NCBI RefSeq assembly: GCF_007066085.1
Contig: NZ_CP041405.1
Location: forward strand, 4,729,001-4,793,000
DNA: 64,000 bases
Direction of reading: 5' to 3'
From: Paenibacillus thiaminolyticus
GTDB taxonomy: Bacteria; Bacillota; Bacilli; Paenibacillales; Paenibacillaceae
Position 1 is the first letter of the stretch. Every line of letters begins with the position of its first letter. A model generated the notes under the pieces. It saw only the letters and a list, made by a program, of their open reading frames with translations, was not told the DNA's origin and made no database searches. Both the position numbers and the translations under genes were made by a program. Of this stretch, positions 36,019 to 43,362 are shown one piece after another.

Positions 36019-36044
36019 AGAAGCAGGGAAACCTGCTTCTTTTC
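36019..36044 (+). terminator. Terminator with GNRA loop
   Basis: Perfect 9-bp stem AGAAGCAGG (36019-36027) / CCTGCTTCT (36032-36040), GAAA tetraloop, then TTTCT. No intact plus-strand gene lies directly upstream. It follows the possible methyltransferase remnant, supporting the idea of a lost gene. Confidence 0.8.
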
Positions 36045-36141
36045 TGTATATACTCAAGAGGGATAGATCTATCCGAAAATACTTATATGCATAAATGATC
36101 GCGTATAATAGCTCGATTGCAAAAGAGGAGGAATCAGAAAA

Positions 36142-36525
36142 TTGAAATTCTATCGCTATGTGTTAAGTATCCCACCTTTGGATTGGGAGTGTTGCTTTCT
36201 TAGCATTGAGGAGTATAAGCAGAACTTTGCGAACAAGTATAATCAAAATATAGAGTATTACATGCAAGTTATTGGGGATTGTCAACAGCATCTCGTTGAT
36301 GTCGACAACCTTGCTGTTGTAACATATAAAGATCTGTGTGCAAGCGTTCATTCTGCTGAGCTGCGCTGTCCAGCCATGATTTTCTCTATACCGAGTGGCG
36401 ATCAGCGAGGTTCAGCTTTGTTTTGTATCATGTATAAGCTTGAAAACGACGGGGATACGTTTATTTACTCTCCTATTCCACTTGTTCATCTAGAGCAAGA
36501 TCAAGCAGGTGAAATAGAGCTTTAA
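36142..36525 (+). CDS. Hypothetical protein, 127 aa
   Basis: Starts at TTG 36142 with AGAGGAGGAATC about 10 nt upstream. The product is acidic, has paired Cys (WECCF) and aromatic residues, and no membrane segment or signal peptide. I recognise no family. AT-rich codon use and the surrounding island suggest acquired DNA. Confidence 0.65.
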   Translation: MKFYRYVLSIPPLDWECCFLSIEEYKQNFANKYNQNIEYYMQVIGDCQQHLVDVDNLAVVTYKDLCASVHSAELRCPAMIFSIPSGDQRGSALFCIMYKLENDGDTFIYSPIPLVHLEQDQAGEIEL

Positions 36526-36667
36526 TTGTTTGAATTCAGAGGTGGCTTGAATGCTAATCAACTGTGTGCCGATAATTGTTTTGACCATCGTCGTTTTCGC
36601 GGAGAAGGAATAGGAGATACAGGGTTACACAATAATATGTGTTCGAGGACACATCTCAAATAAAGAG

Positions 36668-36689
36668 GCCTGCCTTTGGGCGGGCTTTT
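36668..36689 (+). terminator. Terminator after the 127-aa gene
   Basis: GCCTGCC (36668-36674) / GGCGGGC (36679-36685), 7 bp with one G-T pair, followed by TTTT. Confidence 0.7.
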
Positions 36690-36809
36690 GACGTTTTTAA
36701 ACAGGGCCAATCCCCTTTTTGGTAGGATTTAACTCGATTAATGTCGAAGTATGGTGAAAGATGAACAGGATGGTAACACTCGAAATGTAAATAGAGAAGG
36801 GAGATTACA

Positions 36810-37087
36810 ATGAAAGATTTAAAAATTCTCAAAGAACGAAAAGAGTGCATCTTTTTCAAACGAGTGAAAATGATAGCCGTAATGGATGGATCGGAGGGAA
36901 TGCACCGGCTTCCTTTTGATGATAATGAGAGGATCTCCATTTTTGCTCCTAAACATTTTGAAGATCGTCTTTCTAAAGATAGATATCCAGATTGTTCGAT
37001 ATTAACAATGAAACACCTAAAACAGAAGAGAGTAAATTTGATGCCTTTACCGATCATGATTTAGTAAAATGGAAAATCATTCCTTAA
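36810..37087 (+). pseudogene. Frameshifted small hypothetical gene
   Basis: AAGGGAGATTACA precedes the ATG. The first frame encodes MKDLKILKERKECIFFKRVK and on to DRYPDCSI, then becomes atypical and stops at 37064. From about 36990 the -1 frame reads NETPKTEESKFDAFTDHDLV then KWKIIP and stops at 37087, which is much more protein-like. One missing base near 36975-36990 explains both. Family unknown. Confidence 0.5.
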
Positions 37088-37137
37088 AATACGGAGTGTT
37101 TAATAAGCTATAAAGAAATAGACTGAGAGGTATAAAT

Positions 37138-38226
37138 ATGAAAAAATTCTTAAAAATTTTCTCTATTACTATTCTTGTTATTGTAATCGTGTCTATAGTA
37201 GCTTTGCTATTATTTGGACGTAACAACCATAGTAATTTATCTGGAAGCGTTTCTGATAAAATCGATCAATATTTGACAAATGAAAAATTTCAGGGAACCG
37301 TCCTAATTGCAAAGGAAGGTGAAGTTTTATTTACAAAAGGTTATGGATTGGCAGCCACTGATTTACCTAATAGCCCAAGCACGCTCTATCAGATTGCTTC
37401 ATTATCTAAAACATTCACTGCAGTAGCAGTCATGCAACTAGTAGAAAAGGAACTTCTAAACTTAGATAATCCAATTTCGCAATACTTTCCAGACTTTCCG
37501 AATGGAGAGTCTATTACAATAGGTCATCTACTAAGTCATAGCTCGGGAATTCCGGATTATCTAAAGGCGAATTTCGAATTTGACTACAGCAAAGAATGGA
37601 ATCCAAATGATATTGTAAAAACCGTTAGCGATTCTGAATTAGAGTTTACCCCAGGTAAAAGCTTTAGTTATAGTAATACTGGTTATGTGATGTTAGGACT
37701 TATTGTTGAAAAAGTCAGCGGACAGTCATATGCAAATTATATAGAAGAGCATATTTTTGAGCCAAGTAACATGTTTAATTCTATGTTTACGGTTTCGGCC
37801 GGTATACCAAAAGCGGAAGGACATGTAGGGGGGAAAGCCGGACCCTTAATGCATAATTCTGCAGCGTATGCAGCTGGGGATATCATTTCTACAGTTGAAG
37901 ATTTAGAACGGTTTGACAGAGCCCTGCGTAATAATTTATTGATAAGCAAAGAAACATCAGAACTGATGAGTATGACCCATGCTAAAAAGTTTCCGTATCA
38001 ATATGGATATGGATGGTATACTCAAGATGTCATGGGGAAAAAAGCAGTTGGGCATTCAGGAGGATATCCAAGTGGTTTCCGTCATTATGTTACACGGCTA
38101 CATGACGAGGAATTAACAGTGATCGTTCTTAGCAACGAGATGACGGTGAATTCAAAAAGAATCAACCGTAATCTTACATCCATCGTTCTTCAGGAGCCAA
38201 TTTGGATATGGGAAGAGAAACTTTAA
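37138..38226 (+). CDS. Membrane-anchored serine hydrolase, class C beta-lactamase fold
   Basis: 362 aa. One N-terminal membrane anchor (about 5-28), then the beta-lactamase/DD-peptidase fold with SLSK (Ser nucleophile and Lys), YSN, and HSGG as the third motif. These proteins (AmpC/PBP4*/esterase group) act outside the cell on peptides or esters; activity is not assignable. ATG 37138 follows GAGAGGTATAAAT. Markedly AT-rich (Lys, Asn and Ile codons), unlike the core genes, so probably acquired. It shares a bidirectional terminator with the maturase gene. Confidence 0.9.
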   Translation: MKKFLKIFSITILVIVIVSIVALLLFGRNNHSNLSGSVSDKIDQYLTNEKFQGTVLIAKEGEVLFTKGYGLAATDLPNSPSTLYQIASLSKTFTAVAVMQLVEKELLNLDNPISQYFPDFPNGESITIGHLLSHSSGIPDYLKANFEFDYSKEWNPNDIVKTVSDSELEFTPGKSFSYSNTGYVMLGLIVEKVSGQSYANYIEEHIFEPSNMFNSMFTVSAGIPKAEGHVGGKAGPLMHNSAAYAAGDIISTVEDLERFDRALRNNLLISKETSELMSMTHAKKFPYQYGYGWYTQDVMGKKAVGHSGGYPSGFRHYVTRLHDEELTVIVLSNEMTVNSKRINRNLTSIVLQEPIWIWEEKL

Positions 38227-38279
38227 TTATAAAAGACTTTTCTCAAGTTTGATAAAAGATAATTTAGTAAACTTATTGC

Positions 38280-38303
38280 AAAGAGGGGCCGATGCCCCTC
38301 TTT
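38280..38303. terminator. Bidirectional terminator
   Basis: AAAGAGGGGC (38280-38289) and GCCCCTCTTT (38294-38303) form a perfect 10-bp stem with loop CGAT. Symmetry serves both the plus-strand hydrolase and the convergent minus-strand maturase. Confidence 0.85.
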
Positions 38304-38310
38304 CATCTAT

Positions 38311-39690
38311 CTACATTTGATTCTCTTCCATCGCTCGAATCGACTCGGCAACCTTCGCCATCATGGAACATTCAATTCGTTTACGGAAAACATCACAACT
38401 AAATTCGTAGGTTCCGTTGATGGAGCCCGTCGCATGCAGGGCATTGGCAGGACAGCCCCCGCTGCAGTAGAGCTTAGCCCAGCAATCCTTGCACTCCGGC
38501 TTCGTGTAGCAGTTGCTCTCTGTAAATTGGCACTGCAGCTCCGGCTGCGTGATGCCATCCCAGATGTTCCCCATGCTGTACGCTTCATCCCCTACGAACT
38601 GGTGGCAAGGGAACAGCTCGCCCCATGGCGTGACAGCGAGGTATTCCGTGCCTGATCCGCAGCCCGTGATTCGCTTCTGGATGCAAGGACCTTCCGAGAG
38701 ATCTAGCATGTAATGATAGAATGTGAACCCTCTGCCTTGTTCACTGCGCGCAATCATTTCTTTGGCGAGAATTTCGTACTGATTGTAAATCTCCGGGAGA
38801 TCCTTCTCGGTAAGCGCATAGGGTTCCCGTGGATCACAGATGACAGGTTCCATCGAGATTTTGTCAAAACCAAGATCTGCGATATGGAAGATATCATTGG
38901 TGAAGTCGACATTGTTCCGTGTATATGTTCCCCGTACATAGTATTCCTGGTCTCCACGCTTTTGGATGAATTCCTGGAACTTCGGCACGATAGAATCATA
39001 ACTGCCTTTGCCGGTAACGGTTGTGCGCAGCCGATCATGAACCTCTTTTCTTCCATCCAGGCTTAAGACGACATTATACATTTCCTGATTTAAAAACTCG
39101 GTGATCTCATCGTTCAGCAGCATGCCGTTCGTTGTGAAGGTGAAGCGGAATTTTTTCTTCCATTCCTTTTCCTTGCTTCGTGCATACGCTACAATCTGTT
39201 TGACGACTTTCCAAGCCATAAGCGGTTCTCCGCCGAAAAAGTCAATGTCAAGGTTGCGGTGATGGCCCGAATGCTCCAGCAAATAATCGATAGCTCTTTG
39301 TCCAACTTCTAAGCTCATAATTGCTCGATCGCCATTGTACTTTCCTTGGCTGGCGAAGCAATATTCGCATGACAGATTGCAGGTATGCGCGACATTGAGA
39401 CAGAGCGCCTTCACATACGTTTTTCGTTTTTGTAAATCAATAGACAGTTCCTCATACGCATCCTCTGTAAAGAGCTGTCCATTGCTTATGAGTTCCTCGA
39501 CCTCTGAGATCGTCTCTCGGATGCTTTCCTCTGAATAATGTTTTTCCTTCATTCTCATTAGGATTTGTTCGGGTGCTGCATGCTCATACAGCGCAATGAT
39601 CTCATACGCCAGGTCATCAACAACATGCACTGAGCCACTATAGGTATCGATCACGATGTTGTATCCGTTCAGTTGATAATGATGAATCAT
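38311..39690 (-). CDS. scfB: SCIFF-type ranthipeptide maturase (radical SAM/SPASM)
   Basis: 459 aa. An N-terminal peptide-recognition segment (about 1-90) precedes the radical SAM motif CNLSCEYC (Cys104, 108, 111), DFFGGEPLMAWKVV and FTTNGMLLND. The C-terminal SPASM region has many Cys: GPCIQKRITGCGSG, FPCHQF, then CKDCWAKLYCSGGCPANALHA for auxiliary 4Fe-4S clusters. The layout matches the thioether-forming maturase of SCIFF peptides, which links Cys sulfur to a partner residue. ATG 39690 is chosen (AGGAG 13 nt upstream); TTG 39702 is in frame. The precursor gene lies 97 nt upstream, which makes the assignment strong. Confidence 0.93.
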   Translation of the reverse strand: MIHHYQLNGYNIVIDTYSGSVHVVDDLAYEIIALYEHAAPEQILMRMKEKHYSEESIRETISEVEELISNGQLFTEDAYEELSIDLQKRKTYVKALCLNVAHTCNLSCEYCFASQGKYNGDRAIMSLEVGQRAIDYLLEHSGHHRNLDIDFFGGEPLMAWKVVKQIVAYARSKEKEWKKKFRFTFTTNGMLLNDEITEFLNQEMYNVVLSLDGRKEVHDRLRTTVTGKGSYDSIVPKFQEFIQKRGDQEYYVRGTYTRNNVDFTNDIFHIADLGFDKISMEPVICDPREPYALTEKDLPEIYNQYEILAKEMIARSEQGRGFTFYHYMLDLSEGPCIQKRITGCGSGTEYLAVTPWGELFPCHQFVGDEAYSMGNIWDGITQPELQCQFTESNCYTKPECKDCWAKLYCSGGCPANALHATGSINGTYEFSCDVFRKRIECSMMAKVAESIRAMEENQM

Positions 39691-39787
39691 ACTGCCAATC
39701 AAGCTCCTTTTTGACTACAAATTGCAGGCGGCTATCCAGTATAAACAACTTCGCCGTCCTTGTAAGGACGGCGGTGAGTTTCAATTC

Positions 39788-39937
39788 CTATTTGTTCATT
39801 GCGTTTTCACAACGCTGGTTGGCAACGCCACAGGAAGTCTTGCAAGCAGACTGGCAAGATGTCTGGCAAGCGCCGCATCCGCCGTGTTTTGCAGTGTCCA
39901 TCAGTTTGCGTGTACTCAGTGTTACAATTCTTTTCAT
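39788..39937 (-). CDS. scfA: SCIFF ranthipeptide precursor, six Cys in 49 aa
   Basis: 49 codons on the minus strand. The leader is MKRIVTLSTRKLMDTAKHGG. The core has six Cys in the SCIFF spacing: CGAC, QTSC, QSAC, KTSC, and a last Cys in NQRCEN (residues 21, 24, 28, 32, 36, 43). AGAGGAG lies about 9 nt before the ATG at 39937. It is too short for most automatic gene finders. The neighbouring radical SAM enzyme is expected to make thioether links from these Cys. SCIFF peptides are nearly universal in Clostridia; presence in a Bacillales-like genome is less usual. Confidence 0.92.
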   Translation of the reverse strand: MKRIVTLSTRKLMDTAKHGGCGACQTSCQSACKTSCGVANQRCENAMNK

Positions 39938-40455
39938 GATGAATAACTCCTCTACCATTTCATTAGTTATTAACTTGCTGCGTTGAACTATCGTAGCAGC
40001 AACTTTGGCTGCACATCAATCAAAAAGGTCACACATAAACATACCGTCAGCATTTCATTTCACATATGTGGAGTGCTGTGCGTTGATAGTGAGAAATAAA
40101 GTTGCTGTTCCCTATGTTCATAACAAACCTGGCAAATTACCGAATGGGTTTTCAGAGACAAGTCCTTGTTCACAGATGGATTTTATTTTTTTATTTTTTT
40201 TGTTTACTTTTCCAAAAAAATGATGATAAAATAAAGTCAGTTGGGAAAAAGAGTAATTTATTTACCGAAAATCCCAATTAATTAATGGCGTTAAGAAGGG
40301 GGGGATCCAGGAAATCAGGGAGAAAGAACCGAAAAAAGGAGGTTGGTAAATCTAAAACTTGAATGCGCTTTCTCAGCATCGTGACGAACTCTATTTCATC
40401 ATGCTGAACACTGGAAAGCAGCACAAATTATTTATTCCGTGAAGGAGGGTTAATA
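39938..40455. other. Divergent intergenic region scfA / subtilase
   Basis: 518 nt between divergent genes. It holds an inverted repeat TTGCTGC (39975-39981) / GCAGCAA (39996-40002) about 40 nt upstream of scfA, a possible operator. Near 40335 an AAAAAAGGAGG is followed by very short frames of 13 or 27 codons, which could be a leader peptide for the subtilase. Neither is certain. Confidence 0.4.
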
Positions 40456-41760
40456 ATGAAGAAGTTTCTAAGCTCTGTTTTAGCCGCCATTTTGTTAATG
40501 GCAACTTTAGTAACAGGGGTGGCGTTTGGCAGCCCCGATCAGGGTTACTCGGGTGATTATATTGAAGGTCAACTCGTGGTGTCGGTCGAGGAACCGTTCA
40601 TGGATTCGATCCAAAGCGTGGATGAATTATTGATGGAAGCGGAATCGCTCACGGAGAGCGGTTTTACGATTGCCGATTCACTGTTCGGGCAGGATGCCGG
40701 CAGCTTCTCGGTGCAATCGCTGGATAGCGATGTAAGGGCTACGGCGATAGAAAAAATGGGTTTGGTCTATTTGGTCGAGTACTCTGTAGAGGACTACAAT
40801 TCAATCGATTCCGCCAAAATAACGTTGGAGGAAACATTAGACAACCTCGGCTTCAATGTTCGGTACGTCACGGAAAACCGCAAAATGTACGCGCTTGAAA
40901 CTGCAACCGTGCAGGATGTTTCACCTCAAGATATTCACAATAACCAACGTTGGCATTATGACATGATTAAGGTTCCGCAAGCCTGGGAGATTACGACCGG
41001 GTCAAGCTCAGTGCGGATCGGCGTGCTTGACACGGGAATTGACAGCAACCATCCGAACCTGAAAAATCTGGTGAACACTAGCTTGGGCAGCAGCTTTGTG
41101 GGCGGAACCACAAACGATGGCAATGGGCACGGCACTCATGTCGCTGGAACGATCGCCAGTTATGGATCGGTGTCAGGCGTCATGCAGAACGCGACCCTGA
41201 TTCCTATTAAAGTGCTTAACGACAGCGGTTCAGGTTCGCTGTATGGCGTTCAACAAGGTATTGTTTACGCCGCTAATGTTAGAGCCGATGTCATCAATAT
41301 GTCGCTGGGTGGCGGCGGTTACGATCAAGGGATGGATGAGGCCATTCAAACGGCTGTCGGCTTGGGCACCATCGTGGTGGCTGCCGCTGGCAATGACGGA
41401 CTCCCCAAAATTTCTTATCCGGCGGCTTACAGCGGTTCGATCGCGGTTGGCTCCGTGACCTCGAGCAGAACGCGTTCAAGCTTCTCCAATTATGGACCGG
41501 GTCTTGATGTGATGGCTCCTGGGTCGAACATATACAGCACATATAAGAACGGTCAATATGCAACCCTGTCAGGCACCTCGATGTCAACCCCTCATGTAAC
41601 GGGCGTACTAGGACTGATGAGATCGGTCAATCCGAATCTTACCTCTGCTGAAGCCGAAGAGATTCTCAAAAATACAGCGCAGCCTGCCGGAAGTTCTGAT
41701 CAGTATGGGCATGGCATTGTTGATGCGCACGCTGCTGTGTTAGCGGCAAGTCAGCGGTGA
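40456..41760 (+). CDS. Secreted subtilisin-like serine protease (S8)
   Basis: 434 aa. A signal peptide (about 1-25) and a propeptide to about residue 160 are followed by the peptidase S8 domain, with Asp192 in GVLDTGID, His228 in GHGTHVAGT and Ser375 in SGTSMSTPH. All catalytic residues are intact. ATG 40456 follows GAAGGAGGGTTAATA. The protein stops just after the catalytic domain, and the DNA beyond encodes FnIII and chitin-binding remnants in the +1 frame, so the ancestral protein was longer. It lies divergent from scfA; a role in leader removal is conceivable but unsupported. Confidence 0.93.
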   Translation: MKKFLSSVLAAILLMATLVTGVAFGSPDQGYSGDYIEGQLVVSVEEPFMDSIQSVDELLMEAESLTESGFTIADSLFGQDAGSFSVQSLDSDVRATAIEKMGLVYLVEYSVEDYNSIDSAKITLEETLDNLGFNVRYVTENRKMYALETATVQDVSPQDIHNNQRWHYDMIKVPQAWEITTGSSSVRIGVLDTGIDSNHPNLKNLVNTSLGSSFVGGTTNDGNGHGTHVAGTIASYGSVSGVMQNATLIPIKVLNDSGSGSLYGVQQGIVYAANVRADVINMSLGGGGYDQGMDEAIQTAVGLGTIVVAAAGNDGLPKISYPAAYSGSIAVGSVTSSRTRSSFSNYGPGLDVMAPGSNIYSTYKNGQYATLSGTSMSTPHVTGVLGLMRSVNPNLTSAEAEEILKNTAQPAGSSDQYGHGIVDAHAAVLAASQR

Positions 41761-42070
41761 CGATACGCAAGCCCCGAGCGAACCTGGCATAATATCCACA
41801 GGCATAACCAACACAAGCGTATCGCTATACTGGAGTGCTTCTACTGACAACGCGGGCGTAAGTCGTCCGCAACAAGCAAATGCCGTAACGGTAACGACGG
41901 ATTCCGGTTCGTCACAGCCGTCTCCGACTACGCCTTGAGCTCCAGGTATATCGTATAAGATCGGGGACGAAGCGACTTACGGCGGAGCGACATACCAGTG
42001 TCTTCAAGAACATATTTCGATGGCGGGCTGGGAACCGCTTAACGTACCGGCATTATGGTTAGAGAAATAA
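41756..42070 (+). pseudogene. Lost FnIII and chitin-binding tail of the subtilase
   Basis: In the +1 frame relative to the protease, the sequence reads DTQAPSEPGIISTGITNTSV then SLYWSASTDNAGVS (start of an FnIII domain, its middle deleted). A Ser/Pro/Thr linker with an in-frame TGA (41936-41938) follows, then YKIGDEATYGGATYQCLQEH and GWEPLNVPALW, a CBM5/12 chitin-binding module, ending at a TAA (42068-42070). One frameshift near 41757, one nonsense codon and an internal deletion separate it from the protease. Confidence 0.75.
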
Positions 42071-42097
42071 TTGATCCGGGGTAACCGCTCCCCGAAC

Positions 42098-42135
42098 AAA
42101 GCGCCTTCGCAGACTGTCTGCAAGGCGCTTTTTTT
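42098..42135 (+). terminator. Terminator after the subtilase locus
   Basis: AAGCGCCTT-C-GCAGA (42099-42113) pairs with TCTGC-AAGGCGCTT, giving 14 bp with one bulge, then a long T run. Confidence 0.92.
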
Positions 42136-42309
42136 GTGGTTTTAAGTCTGAACGACATCTGATGTGATCGGATACGGCATGACCACGTGCATAATGAACA
42201 TATTCTGTCATGCACCCTGCCGTTTGATGCTCCGGATGCAATGCTGAATTTATAATTTGTGATAATGATGTAAGCGGCGCTCTACCCTATCTTGGATAAT
42301 TTGTTTTAA

Positions 42310-42705
42310 GGAATCAGGCTTCACGGATACCACATAATCACCGTATTTCATAAAATAAGAGCTATCGATTTCAATGACCTCGAAGAGGCGGAGAGGCTGT
42401 TTGATATCCTTGAAAACCAAGCCGAACCTGACCTGCAAACCTTATATCATAGAGCAAAAAAATTGAAGAAATATGAAAAGGCCATTTTTTATAAACAGAA
42501 GGAAGTCGAGTCGGCTGCGGACGCTCGGGATAAGGCATCAACCATCTTAGATATAACTGCTTTGCATATTTTGAATAATGGCTATATCCAAGCTTTTGAA
42601 TCCGCACAATCGTGGGAACGGCTTCTGACGCAGTTTGATAGTTGGCAATACACCGGACTTGGCAGAATGATGAGTGAATGCTGGTTTGATTTTATAAAAA
42701 ATTAG
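42310..42705 (+). pseudogene. 5'-truncated hypothetical gene
   Basis: An open frame runs from 42310 and reads AIDFNDLEEAERLFDILENQ then a Lys-rich helix and a mixed alpha segment ending QYTGLGRMMSECWFDFIKN at 42705. No ATG or GTG lies in the first 150 nt. The only start-like codon is TTG 42463, without a ribosome site. The upstream part is protein-like, so the gene has probably lost its 5' end. I do not recognise the family. Confidence 0.4.
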
Positions 42706-42788
42706 TTCATCGTTGGAGTAGGCGATAATCCGGGTCACTCCTGTTCCTGTACTCATACCCTAAATGAAGACAGGGGAGGAAAAGAAGT

Positions 42789-43193
42789 ATGCCCAATAGC
42801 GGTTCGCTTTGTGCGAAGTTCTCAAGGATTATCGGGGGCCAGCCCGGCTTTGCCGGCGGAAAATGCGTCTCGACCATAAATCGAAAGCGAATAAGAGCAA
42901 CGATTTTGGGGAAAAGATTTAGCGTAACGTCTTCTTTTTCGTTCGAATCATTAGATGAAAGAACGGGCAAAGCGCTTTGTGTAGGCAGGGCGGCCTTCTT
43001 AGAGAAAGAAGTCAATCCATTCATTACGGCGATTCGTAAACAAGGAATCAAAGTGACGTCTGTCCGTAACGAATGGCTATTCGAGCGGCCCCTCTTGATG
43101 TATGTCAATATTGAAGCCGTGGAAAAACCGCTTGTTTTCGCCAGAAAGGTCAGGCGAGCGTTAGATGCGATTCATGAAGGTTTCAAGCTTTAA
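42789..43193 (+). CDS. DUF1259 domain protein
   Basis: 134 aa. The C-terminal half has the DUF1259 pattern EKEVNPFITAIRKQGIKVTS, WLFERPLLMYVNIEAV and FARKVRRALD. Residues 10-40 (FSRIIGGQPGFAGGKCVST) match the usual N-terminus of these proteins. Function unknown. GGGGAGG lies about 11 nt before ATG 42789. A terminator overlaps its stop codon. Confidence 0.8.
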   Translation: MPNSGSLCAKFSRIIGGQPGFAGGKCVSTINRKRIRATILGKRFSVTSSFSFESLDERTGKALCVGRAAFLEKEVNPFITAIRKQGIKVTSVRNEWLFERPLLMYVNIEAVEKPLVFARKVRRALDAIHEGFKL

Positions 43194-43209
43194 TGCTTGA
43201 AGCCTTTTT
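43177..43209 (+). terminator. Terminator overlapping the DUF1259 stop
   Basis: AAGG-T-TTCAAGC (43177-43188) / GCTTGAA-G-CCTT (43195-43206) with loop TTTAAT, then T residues. The TAA stop lies in the loop. Confidence 0.85.
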
Positions 43210-43362
43210 GTCTGGAAATGGATGACTGGAGCGTCTGCACTTGTCTGGACAATAAAAAAAGGCTCACGTAAACTGAACTAAGCCTAAGGTTTTTCAAGAA
43301 ATGCTGGCACCAAATGCTGTCATCGTCCATCAAGCCTAAACCAAGCCAAGGAGGCGTTCACC

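Noticed and set aside
40005..40223. 72-aa gene between scfA and the subtilase
   Set aside because: No ribosome site; the Phe-rich end is a translated poly-T tract.
42250..42438. 62-aa minus-strand protein opposite the truncated gene
   Set aside because: Part of its translation looks plausible, but it is antisense to a longer open frame and lacks a ribosome site; which strand was coding here cannot be settled by eye.
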